Shown here: positions 26,411-34,002 of the stretch, in pieces
Position numbering within the stretch: the stretch's first letter is position 1
Layout: every line of letters begins with the position of its first letter
Source of the DNA: an uncultured Peptococcaceae bacterium
Lineage (GTDB): Bacteria > Bacillota > Peptococcia > Peptococcales > Peptococcaceae
DNA length: 54,595 nt
Reading direction: 5' to 3'
Assembly (NCBI GenBank): GCA_949743265.1
Contig: CATJSX010000049.1
Coordinates: 1 to 54,595 of the forward strand
Translations under genes and position numbers: made by a program
Notes under the pieces: model-generated
What the model saw: only the letters and a program-made list of their open reading frames with translations
The model's database searches: none
What the model was told of the DNA's origin: nothing

Positions 26411-27160
26411 TTAGGATCCTTTTTGCGCTTCTTTAGCCATTTTTTTCATCCTTTTTTTATATACCACTGATGATATTTTTATGCTGCATTCGTATAAAAA
26501 CAACATCGGTATGGCCAGTAAAATCTGGCTAATCACATCAGGCGGCGTCAAAACAGCGGCCAAAACTAAAATTACCAGCAGGATATATTTGCGTTTTTCC
26601 TTTAACATCACTGGATTAACGATTCCTACCTTGGTCAAAAAATAAACAAATAAAGGAATTTCAAAAATCAAACCAAAAGGAATGAGAAAACACAATACAA
26701 AATTAACGTAACTGCTTACTGAAATGACTGGTGTTAAATCACCGCTAAACGTGAATAAAAGCGCATTTAGCCCCAAGGTAATCACAAAAAAATACCCAAA
26801 AGCAATGCCTGTCACAAACAAGACAATAGTAAAAAAAATCAAAAGGAAAAAAATCCTTCGCTCATGTTTATAAAGCGCCGGCAAGATAAAACTGATAATT
26901 TGCCACAATATCACCGGACTGGCAATAATAGCCCCTGCTAAAAGCGCTACTTTTAAATGTGCCATAAATCCTTCTGTGACCTGCAAAAAATTAAGTTCTA
27001 CATTAAGAGCATCAATAGGCGCCATGACCAACGCCATGACCCAGTCCAGCAAAAATGCATAGGTAATGATTGTCCCTATAACTAAAGCGATAGCCGAAAC
27101 AATAAATACTTTACGCAGTTCATTCAAATGCTCCATCAATGGCGCATTCATATCTTCCAT
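26411..27160 (-). CDS. tatC: TatC: twin-arginine translocase core subunit
   Basis: 249 residues, normal size, six membrane helices. The N-terminal PLMEHLNELRKVFIVSA contains the conserved MEHLxELRxR-type motif that recognises twin-arginine signals. The FxxFxxPALYKHERR segment (ISFILPALYKHERR) and AAVLTPPDVISQILLAIPM are diagnostic. Known role: receptor of the Tat pathway exporting folded, often cofactor-bearing proteins. AGGTGATC precedes the start. It lies downstream of tatA, with a terminator-like hairpin between. Confidence 0.95.
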   Translation of the reverse strand: MEDMNAPLMEHLNELRKVFIVSAIALVIGTIITYAFLLDWVMALVMAPIDALNVELNFLQVTEGFMAHLKVALLAGAIIASPVILWQIISFILPALYKHERRIFFLLIFFTIVLFVTGIAFGYFFVITLGLNALLFTFSGDLTPVISVSSYVNFVLCFLIPFGLIFEIPLFVYFLTKVGIVNPVMLKEKRKYILLVILVLAAVLTPPDVISQILLAIPMLFLYECSIKISSVVYKKRMKKMAKEAQKGS

Positions 27161-27194
27161 ATTTGATCACCTGACAATTCCTAAACTTCCTTAA

Positions 27195-27226
27195 AGAAAA
27201 AAGCAAGCAGCTAAATCCAGCCGCTT
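27195..27226 (-). terminator. Terminator-like hairpin between tatA and tatC
   Basis: Stem AAGCAGCT / AGCCGCTT (one wobble pair) with a 6-nt loop, followed on the minus strand by GCTTTTTTCTTT. Partial termination here would give more TatA than TatC, matching the known excess of TatA in the translocase. Confidence 0.6.
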
Positions 27227-27237
27227 CTAGCTTGTAA

Positions 27238-27579
27238 TTATGGGTGTTGTTTGCTCAAAGAAACATTGTTGTCTTTTGGAGTTTCTTTAGCAGTAAGATC
27301 AAAAGTCTCAGCAGCCGCTTTTTTTAAGCTTTCTTCTGCCTTAGACAAATCCATCATGTTCTTGACTTCTGCAATATCTTTTAATTCCTCCAAATTAGCC
27401 GCGTCTTTGATCTCATTAACTTCTTTTTTGATATCTTCATCAATTTTATTAACTGCTGATTTGAATTCTCTGACCGTTTTACCTACCGCTTTGCCTACTT
27501 CCGGCAATTTGCCCGGTCCAAAAATAACCAAAGCAACAATCAAAATAATGATCATTTCTGCAACGCCGATATTAAACAT
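27238..27579 (-). CDS. tatA: TatA/TatE family translocase subunit
   Basis: 113 residues from the ATG at 27579, with AAGGAG eight bases upstream; a GTG three codons earlier is too close to that site. One N-terminal helix (VAEMIIILIVALVIFGPGKLPEVGKAVGK) with the conserved FGPGKLPE hinge, then the amphipathic helix (TVREFKSAVNKIDEDIKKEV) and a charged tail. Known role: TatA forms the pore or membrane-weakening patch of the Tat pathway. As the only TatA-like protein here, with no tatB, this is the minimal TatAC system usual in Gram-positives. Confidence 0.94.
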   Translation of the reverse strand: MFNIGVAEMIIILIVALVIFGPGKLPEVGKAVGKTVREFKSAVNKIDEDIKKEVNEIKDAANLEELKDIAEVKNMMDLSKAEESLKKAAAETFDLTAKETPKDNNVSLSKQHP

Positions 27580-27609
27580 TATGTTCACTCCTTAGCCGCT
27601 TTTATCATC

Positions 27610-27638
27610 ATCATAGCATACTTAACGCCGTTTGACCA
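27610..27638 (-). promoter_or_regulatory. Promoter of tatA-tatC
   Basis: Minus strand: -35 TGGTCA (27633-27638), 17-bp spacer and -10 TATGAT (27610-27615), about 30 bp before the tatA start. Confidence 0.6.
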
Positions 27639-27714
27639 TCTTTTCTTTTGATGCTTTAGCAAAATCCTGCTTTGATTTCATTTTACCCAAGCTATCGTTT
27701 TCATAAACCTTCAT
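27622..27714 (-). CDS. Possible 30-residue basic peptide after the metallophosphoesterase
   Basis: A 30-codon ORF whose ATG overlaps the metallophosphoesterase stop by four bases (ATGA), a typical translational-coupling arrangement. The product is very basic (MKVYENDSLGKMKSK... ending MVKRR) with no hydrophobic segment. It has no ribosome binding site of its own beyond the coupling, and it overlaps the tatA -35 region. It could be a real small protein or chance. Confidence 0.25.
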   Translation of the reverse strand: MKVYENDSLGKMKSKQDFAKASKEKMVKRR

Positions 27715-28577
27715 GGCAGCAAATCTACCACTACAATCTCCGGCGGATTATTGAATCGAAACGGAAAAGTACTGTTACCCAAACCGCGATTAACGACCAA
27801 ATACGGTCCGCTGCCATAAACGCCTGCTGTATATTGCGGCAAAATTCCTTGTCCCGGCGCATACAAACCGCCAAACGGTTTCAAACGGAACTGACCGCCA
27901 TGAGCATGACCGGCAAACATCACATCAAATGCATACTGATTATAACTTTTATCGCCAGCTAACGCAAAATTTTCTGGATGATGACTCAGCACCAATTTTA
28001 TTCCTTTTTGTTGCGTTAATAAAGATAACGCTTGACGATAGTCTCGATAAACATTCTGCCCACGCTTCATAGCACGGTAAGCGCCTCTGGAATACTGCTT
28101 GTCATCAATGCCTAAAAGATGAATTTTTTCCCCTTTTATCGTTAAAGAAACCATTTCATTGAGCAGTACTTGAATATTATTTTGTTTCAGCTTTTGAACC
28201 AATTCCCAAAAACGTCCGCAACAATGATCATGATTGCCCGCACTCCAGTAGAGAGGCGTTTTTTGCGCTAGTAATGCTAAAAAATCAACGCACTCCTGCA
28301 AATGACGCCCGTTATCTTTTAACAAATCACCGGTAAAAAAAATCAAATCAGCATTTTGCTCTGCTATTATTTGCTGTAAACGGCAATTTTGACGGCCAAA
28401 CTGTGCGCCATGCAAATCAGAAAGATGAACAATACGTAACGGTATTCGACTTGATACGTTTAAAGAAAGCCGATTGACCATTAATCGTTTATTTTGCTTA
28501 TAATAAACGTCAGCTGCTCCAACTGCCATTGCCGCTAGTAATAAAATCGTTCTTCGTTTTTGCCAAATATGTTTCAT
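27711..28577 (-). CDS. Membrane-anchored metallophosphoesterase (YkuE/YaeI-like)
   Basis: 288 residues from the ATG at 28577 (AGGTGA upstream; the longer ORF start has no site). An N-terminal helix (RTILLLAAMAVGAADVYY) acts as anchor or signal. All calcineurin-type metal motifs are present in order: HLSDLHG, FTGDLL, GNHDHC, LSHHPE and GHAHGGQ. Close relatives include Bacillus YkuE, a Tat-exported cell-wall enzyme, and the UDP-diacylglucosamine hydrolase-like YaeI. Here I see only RR in QKRRTILLL, which could be a short Tat-like signal. It lies directly upstream of tatA-tatC, making a Tat substrate an attractive idea. Confidence 0.88.
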   Translation of the reverse strand: MKHIWQKRRTILLLAAMAVGAADVYYKQNKRLMVNRLSLNVSSRIPLRIVHLSDLHGAQFGRQNCRLQQIIAEQNADLIFFTGDLLKDNGRHLQECVDFLALLAQKTPLYWSAGNHDHCCGRFWELVQKLKQNNIQVLLNEMVSLTIKGEKIHLLGIDDKQYSRGAYRAMKRGQNVYRDYRQALSLLTQQKGIKLVLSHHPENFALAGDKSYNQYAFDVMFAGHAHGGQFRLKPFGGLYAPGQGILPQYTAGVYGSGPYLVVNRGLGNSTFPFRFNNPPEIVVVDLLP

Positions 28578-28753
28578 TGCATCACCTGCTTTTTTTCTTG
28601 AAATCATTCTACTAAAAAATATTACCAAAAGCAATGCTCGCCTTTCATTCAATTAAACCACTATTAAAATGAAAAAATTTTGCTCACGCATAATGAAAAC
28701 GATTTTTATGGGAAATTTTTGAAAATAGCCGGCGACGATTTCTCAACATTACA

Positions 28754-28773
28754 AATAATAATTGATTATTATT
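28754..28773 (+). promoter_or_regulatory. Perfect inverted repeat before AlkP copy 1 (possible LysR operator)
   Basis: Arms AATAATAAT / ATTATTATT around TG. It touches a -35-like TTGACT (28772-28777) followed 16 bp later by TATGTT (28794-28799). An AT-only palindrome can occur by chance in such AT-rich DNA, but the position directly on the -35 fits an operator. Confidence 0.4.
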
Positions 28774-28878
28774 GACTTCAACAGAAAATAATATATGTTA
28801 TACAAAAAAATTGTGATGTGCTACAATCAAGTCATATCAAAAATGAATGTTAAAACTATTTTTCAAGGAGTGATAATT

Positions 28879-30933
28879 ATGCAAAGAAAAGCAACATCAA
28901 ACAAATTGATCATTTTAGGTGTAGACGGCATGGATCCCAAACTAACAAAAAAATATATCGCTATGGGACTTATGCCAAATACAGAAAAATTCATCAAACG
29001 CGGCTCAGCCAGAGAAGATCTCGTACTTTTAGGTGGACAACCAACTGTCACACCACCAATGTGGACAACATTAGCTACAGGCGCTTATCCAATGACACAT
29101 GGTATTACTGGTTTTAACGGACAGCATCCCATGCGCTTAGACCGATTGGTATATAATATCGATTCCAGACGTTGCAAGGCAGAACCTTTGTGGAATGTTT
29201 TCGCCGAAGCAGGCAAAAAAACTTTAGTCTGGCATTGGCCTGGCTCTTCATGGCCCCCTACCAGTAACAATCCCAATCTTTCCGTTGTCGACGGTACAAC
29301 GCCTACTGTCGTAAACTCAGTGGCACAAGTTGAATATGAAGCCATGCTAATCGCTAGCGTCAATACGCCAACAGCAACTTATAGAGAAAAAGCCGCCTCT
29401 GATGCAAATGTTCCTTGTGTCATCAACGATTTAGGCAAAAGCGCTCAAGATAGAGAATATACGAAAACTATGGCGGACGGTTTTAAACCATTAGTTTATG
29501 AAGAAGGTAATTACGACGAACCCAATCGATATTTGATTTTAACGCGAGAAGATGGCGAACATACCTTGAGCGAGCAGCCTTTTGACGTCATGCTTTCACC
29601 AATCAAAGAGGCTGAAGGCTGGATAAATGCTCCTCATGGTGCCAAAGAAATTACCTTCCTTTTTGCCAAAGGTAAAATTAGACGACTAGGTTTAATTCTC
29701 CCCAATGAACAAGGAATTTTTGACCATGTAGCGATATTTAAATCAAAAAAGTCAACTGAACCGATTGCCGTTTTGGAAAAAGACGTTTTTTACAAAAATT
29801 ATCTTGACGAAAGTATGGATTATTTTGACAATAAAGTATTGTGCAACAGACATATGCGCATTTTAGAATTAGCAGAAGACGGCTCTTATCTAAAAATATG
29901 GCTAAGCGCTGGCATGGACGTTAACAATGATATGGTATGGCACCCTAAAGAATTATTCAAAAGAGTAACCAAACATGCGGGTTATCCGCAACCATCATCC
30001 ATTGTTGGTGGTGGCAATATGAAACTGATTACCGACTGCATGGGCGTAGCATGGGATACTGTCTGTGATTACTATGCTAAAGCACTTAATTACTGTATTG
30101 AACAAGAAGGATATGAAGTCATATTCTCTCATCTGCACAATATTGATTTGCAAGGACATATGTTTTTGAAACATTTAAAATACCATGAAGGCGCAAAAAT
30201 CAGCGAAGCCGATGCTGAATTAGCTTTACGGCGTGTTTATGTCCAGACTGATCAATATTTAGGACAATTTTTACACTTACTAGATGAAGACTGGACGGTA
30301 ATGATCGTTTCTGATCATGCTGCGGTTGCATCTCAAAATGAACCATTATTTATCGGCGATATTACCGGCATCAACGTGCGTTTAATGGAAGAACTGGGCT
30401 TCACAGCACTAAAAAAAGATGAACATGGCAACGACCTTTATCAAATCGATTGGAGCAAAACCAAAGCAGTTGCCAGCCGCTCCAATCATATTTACCTTAA
30501 TCTAAAAGGCAGAGAACGGTATGGCATTGTCGAGTCAGAGGATCAGTATGAAGTGGAAGAAGAAATCATAACAGCTTTATATGGTTACAAACATCCCCAA
30601 ACAGGTAAACGAGTAATTGCTTTAGCCTTGCGAAATAAAGATGCTGTGCTTTTGGGACTAGGAGGACCAGAAAGTGGTGATATTTGTTATTGGAACGCCG
30701 AGGGCTATAATTATGATCATTCCGATTCGCTTTCCACAACATTGGGCTATCAAGATACTTCTGTGTCACCAATTTTTATCGGCGCCGGCAAAGGGATTAA
30801 AGAAGGTTTTACTTTACCGCTTTATATTCGCCAAGTTGATATTGCACCAACAATGGCTGTCTTGGGCGGCGTTAGAATGCCTCGTGAATGTGAAGGCGCT
30901 CCAGCTTATCAAATCTTAACTGAAGCCTATTAA
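28879..30933 (+). CDS. AlkP-superfamily phosphodiesterase/phosphohydrolase, copy 1 (COG3379-like)
   Basis: 684 residues from the ATG at 28879 (AAGGAG upstream; the longer ORF start lacks one). No signal peptide, so probably cytoplasmic. Alkaline-phosphatase/type I phosphodiesterase metal site: Asp16 in GVDGMDP, probable nucleophile Thr58 in QPTVTPPMWTTLATG, Asp423 and His427 in HLHNIDLQGH, Asp479-His480 in VSDHA, His614 in YDHSDSLSTT. About 340 residues between nucleophile and the second site form a large extra domain unlike compact family members. Two paralogues are at 34003 and 52511. Substrate unknown. Three LysR genes converge on it from the right. Confidence 0.8.
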   Translation: MQRKATSNKLIILGVDGMDPKLTKKYIAMGLMPNTEKFIKRGSAREDLVLLGGQPTVTPPMWTTLATGAYPMTHGITGFNGQHPMRLDRLVYNIDSRRCKAEPLWNVFAEAGKKTLVWHWPGSSWPPTSNNPNLSVVDGTTPTVVNSVAQVEYEAMLIASVNTPTATYREKAASDANVPCVINDLGKSAQDREYTKTMADGFKPLVYEEGNYDEPNRYLILTREDGEHTLSEQPFDVMLSPIKEAEGWINAPHGAKEITFLFAKGKIRRLGLILPNEQGIFDHVAIFKSKKSTEPIAVLEKDVFYKNYLDESMDYFDNKVLCNRHMRILELAEDGSYLKIWLSAGMDVNNDMVWHPKELFKRVTKHAGYPQPSSIVGGGNMKLITDCMGVAWDTVCDYYAKALNYCIEQEGYEVIFSHLHNIDLQGHMFLKHLKYHEGAKISEADAELALRRVYVQTDQYLGQFLHLLDEDWTVMIVSDHAAVASQNEPLFIGDITGINVRLMEELGFTALKKDEHGNDLYQIDWSKTKAVASRSNHIYLNLKGRERYGIVESEDQYEVEEEIITALYGYKHPQTGKRVIALALRNKDAVLLGLGGPESGDICYWNAEGYNYDHSDSLSTTLGYQDTSVSPIFIGAGKGIKEGFTLPLYIRQVDIAPTMAVLGGVRMPRECEGAPAYQILTEAY

Positions 30934-30940
30934 ATCCATT

Positions 30941-30976
30941 AGAGAAGCGTTTCTTATAATGAAGAAACGCTTCTCT
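30941..30976. terminator. Long hairpin between convergent AlkP copy 1 and LysR gene
   Basis: A perfect 15-bp stem, AGAGAAGCGTTTCTT / AAGAAACGCTTCTCT, with a 6-nt loop, sitting between two converging stop codons. There is no U-run on either side, so it may stop transcription only weakly or protect mRNA ends. Confidence 0.5.
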
Positions 30977-31871
30977 ACCATAAATGGTCGCAAAAGATCG
31001 GAATAAAAGGATTGCTATGATAATTTTCTTCACGGACAACATAGCCAAAAGTAATATGAACCGATTGTTCCAGTGGGCGCGTCGTTATATAAGGGCTGAT
31101 GCTCTGGGGCGTTATAAAATCAGCAATGGGATTAAAAAATGCACAACCAAGATCATCTTTGATCATTTGAGCAAATAATTGCTCTGTTTCGGCAATAATC
31201 ACTTTAGGAAAGTGTTCAGGCTGAAAAATTTTGTAAATAATATCTTCTTTACTATTGGGATTTTTAAGCAAAATGATAGTTTGTTCTTCTAGTTGCTCAA
31301 CGGACAATTTTTTATATTTCGCTAATGAAGAGGTCACATTAAACATAACGTCCATGGCAGAAGCAAATAAAGGCACATAGCTTAAACCTTCGACAAGCGC
31401 AAGGTCAGATTGAGCATTGATAATTAGTTCTGAAAGAAAACCCAGCTCAGCCCGATCATTGATCATATCCTGCAAAATCTCGGCAGAAGTTTTCACAGAA
31501 ACGTTAATCGTTATTTCAGGGAAGTTTTTATAAAAATAACTGATGGGTTTATTAAGCAAATAATGTTGTGCTACCGAAGTGCTAGAAATATTAAAATAAG
31601 TCGCTGGTACAATTTGTTGTTGTAAAAAATGATTACGAATATTTTCTGAAATAGCAATGATTTTATCGCCTTCTTTGAGGACAAATTCACCTTCAACAGT
31701 GAGGCTGACACCTGATTTACTGCGATTGAGCAAAAAAACGCCCAATTCTTTTTCCAATTTGATTATAGACTGACTCAACGCTTGCTGAGTAATAAAAAGA
31801 TTTTTGCTAGCAAGATTAATGGAGCCAGTTTCCGCTATTTTTTTTAAATGAATTAGTTGTTCAATACGCAT
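30975..31871 (-). CDS. LysR-family transcriptional regulator (first of three in tandem)
   Basis: 298 residues from the ATG at 31871 with GAGG upstream. The N-terminal winged HTH reads MRIEQLIHLKKIAETGSINLASKNLFITQQALSQSIIKLEKELG, the LysR signature. The effector-binding domain follows (~90-295). The ligand is unknown. It is transcribed leftward with two further LysR genes and converges on AlkP copy 1. A role in controlling the AlkP/permease genes is inferred from position only. Confidence 0.88.
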   Translation of the reverse strand: MRIEQLIHLKKIAETGSINLASKNLFITQQALSQSIIKLEKELGVFLLNRSKSGVSLTVEGEFVLKEGDKIIAISENIRNHFLQQQIVPATYFNISSTSVAQHYLLNKPISYFYKNFPEITINVSVKTSAEILQDMINDRAELGFLSELIINAQSDLALVEGLSYVPLFASAMDVMFNVTSSLAKYKKLSVEQLEEQTIILLKNPNSKEDIIYKIFQPEHFPKVIIAETEQLFAQMIKDDLGCAFFNPIADFITPQSISPYITTRPLEQSVHITFGYVVREENYHSNPFIPIFCDHLW

Positions 31872-31902
31872 GATTACGACCTCTTTGAGATAATAATTTA
31901 GA

Positions 31903-32820
31903 TCAACAGTGATAAAAATGACGTGCAAAGGCAATAAAGTTTTGCAAAAGTGTTTGTTCAGCCGTTTGAGCAGCATAAACAAAACCAGTATGATAACACA
32001 ACGGTTTTTGAGGGAAAAAAATTACTTGCGAACGAATGTCAAAAAACTGTGTGGGCAGTCGCTGATTAATATATGGAATAAGCGTCAGATAATCCTGCTC
32101 ATTCACCATATGCGCAAGATAATTGGTATTTTGCGTAAAATATACTTTTTGCGTTGATTGCGTTGAAAAAGCGGTAAGCAGCGGATTATCTGCAACTGCT
32201 TCATGTACATATAAAATTAAGGGATAATTTTTTAAAAACACTGAACCAATGGAGCGTTTTTTCTTCTTGGCTAAAGGATGGTTCTTATGCGCCATAAAAA
32301 CAAAATCGTATGTGATGAAACGTTCAAAAATGAGATCAGGATGCTTTTGGGCATATATTGCTTCATCTTTTTCAGTCAAATGCAAATAACCAAGATCAAT
32401 TTTCTGAGCAGAAACTTGCTGCAAAATATCCTCTGCTGTCAATGACTGAAAAGTTAAAATCAACTGAGAACATTCCATCATTACCGTTGTTAAAAACGGC
32501 GATAAAACAAAAGGAAAAATTCCTGCAATAGCGGCTAAATGGAGCTGTCCCGCTAAATGAAACTGTGAAGCATAAAAATGACAGCGGCTGCTATCTATAA
32601 GCGTCAATATTTCTTGAGCCGCTTCATAAAAAAGAACGCCTTCTGCCGTTAATTCAAACGCTCCAGAAGATTTTTTGGACAAAGACGTTTGCAGCTCGTC
32701 GGATAATTGCTGTAAAACGACACTGATGGTCGCTGGACTGACACCGCAAAAACGAGCTGCTTGTCTGACCGAGCGTGTTTGAGCAGTAGTAATAAAATAT
32801 AATAATTGCTGTGTATTCAT
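31903..32820 (-). CDS. LysR-family transcriptional regulator (second of three)
   Basis: 305 residues from the ATG at 32820, with GGAGG eight bases upstream. HTH: NTQQLLYFITTAQTRSVRQAARFCGVSPATISVVLQQLSDELQ. The sequence differs clearly from its two neighbours, so this is not a recent duplication. The effector domain shows the usual two-lobe pattern (DLGYLHL; FVFMAHKNHPLAKKK). It is 31 bp upstream of the next LysR gene and 45 bp downstream of the previous one, so the three probably form one operon. Target and ligand unknown. Confidence 0.88.
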   Translation of the reverse strand: MNTQQLLYFITTAQTRSVRQAARFCGVSPATISVVLQQLSDELQTSLSKKSSGAFELTAEGVLFYEAAQEILTLIDSSRCHFYASQFHLAGQLHLAAIAGIFPFVLSPFLTTVMMECSQLILTFQSLTAEDILQQVSAQKIDLGYLHLTEKDEAIYAQKHPDLIFERFITYDFVFMAHKNHPLAKKKKRSIGSVFLKNYPLILYVHEAVADNPLLTAFSTQSTQKVYFTQNTNYLAHMVNEQDYLTLIPYINQRLPTQFFDIRSQVIFFPQKPLCYHTGFVYAAQTAEQTLLQNFIAFARHFYHC

Positions 32821-32865
32821 CGTATCGTCCTCCATTATCCATTAAATAATCGGTTCAATATAACA

Positions 32866-33780
32866 TCATAAAACAAGAAGCGATTCCATAATGGTACAAA
32901 GCCTTTGACCAAAATTGTCAGAACGGTCTTCAAACAAACCATATGTTTGCAATAAAAGCGGCGGTGTACAAGTAGCAAATTGTACAGTGGTAGGAAAGAA
33001 AGCAATATCGTCAGCTAATTCAATAGTATATGTATGAGCAGAAGACAACGCGCTGATACACTGGAGCTGTGATTTGACAGGTATTACATCAAAATATTGC
33101 TGTAATTGTACAATAAAATCATTCGTTAGCGCAAAATCACGCTCATTTACCATTAATATTGGTGTAAATAGATTATTTTCTTTGGGCAAAAATTCGGCAC
33201 AAGATAGATTTGATGCACAACCGAGCAAAAGTTCACTACTTTTTAACGGATAAACCGTCATTGCTGGATACATAGACAGCTGATGCCCTGTCGTCATCGG
33301 AAAAGTAAATAAACCGATAACATTTGGCATACTTGTCATCGTCTGCAAAAAAAATTCATAACTATCCGGCCATTGGCTCATTGAGCAATGCAGGTTTTCC
33401 ATGATGGTTACTTGCAAAGAAAGATCAGGATATTGTTTTTGCAAATAAGGCGCAATTTTAGTGAAAAATTTTGCATGAGTGAAATGATCCATGAAAATAA
33501 CGCCCTCACCTTTCAATTGCTGAACACTTGAAAGCAATGTGTTTTCTAGCGTTGCCAAAATTTGCGCGATTTCCGCTGAGATTTGGCAAAGATATTGTCC
33601 ATTTTCTGTCAATGTAATGCCTTCATTACAACGATTAACTAATGATGTATTCAATTCTTTTTCCATTGAGACGACCATTTTGCTCAAGCCTTGATGAGAA
33701 ATAAATAAATCTTGGCTGGCTTGATTGAACGAAGTATATGATTGCAGTCGTGCAAACTGTAATAAGTGATTGATTTTCAT
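32866..33780 (-). CDS. LysR-family transcriptional regulator (third of three), divergent from AlkP copy 2
   Basis: 304 residues, ATG at 33780 with AGGAGT upstream. HTH: NHLLQFARLQSYTSFNQASQDLFISHQGLSKMVVSMEKELN. The effector domain is poorly conserved by eye but of normal length. It is head-to-head with AlkP copy 2 across a 222-bp gap holding an 8-bp-arm inverted repeat (33877-33903). This is the classic LysR arrangement, where the regulator controls the divergent gene. It is therefore the best candidate activator of AlkP copy 2. Confidence 0.88.
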   Translation of the reverse strand: MKINHLLQFARLQSYTSFNQASQDLFISHQGLSKMVVSMEKELNTSLVNRCNEGITLTENGQYLCQISAEIAQILATLENTLLSSVQQLKGEGVIFMDHFTHAKFFTKIAPYLQKQYPDLSLQVTIMENLHCSMSQWPDSYEFFLQTMTSMPNVIGLFTFPMTTGHQLSMYPAMTVYPLKSSELLLGCASNLSCAEFLPKENNLFTPILMVNERDFALTNDFIVQLQQYFDVIPVKSQLQCISALSSAHTYTIELADDIAFFPTTVQFATCTPPLLLQTYGLFEDRSDNFGQRLCTIMESLLVL

Positions 33781-33876
33781 AACAATGACTCCTGTAATGA
33801 AAATGATTTGTTTTCAGCATATCATGATCATTGCCAAATAGCAATAGATTTGCGTTATATTGCAACAAAAACTAAA

Positions 33877-33903
33877 CACTAAATCAACAACGTTCATTTA
33901 GTG
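33877..33903 (+). promoter_or_regulatory. Inverted repeat, probable LysR binding site for AlkP copy 2
   Basis: Perfect arms CACTAAAT / ATTTAGTG separated by 11 bp, ending five bases before the -35 of the AlkP copy 2 promoter. Placement and symmetry fit a LysR recognition site between divergent regulator and target. Confidence 0.55.
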
Positions 33904-33907
33904 ATTC

Positions 33908-33936
33908 TGGTCAAATATCAAAAATGTCATTATAAT
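33908..33936 (+). promoter_or_regulatory. Promoter of AlkP copy 2
   Basis: -35-like TGGTCA (33908-33913), 17-bp spacer and -10 TATAAT (33931-33936). The weak -35 fits an activator-dependent promoter. Confidence 0.5.
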
Positions 33937-34002
33937 TTTCATAACGCTATAGCGAAAGAAAATCATAATCATCAATTGAATCAGAGGAGAATTTTTAAAA
34001 AC

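Noticed and set aside
28685-28705. Catabolite-responsive element upstream of AlkP copy 1 (TGAAAACGATTTTT)
   Set aside because: Only the left half matches; the conserved terminal CA of the cre consensus is missing.
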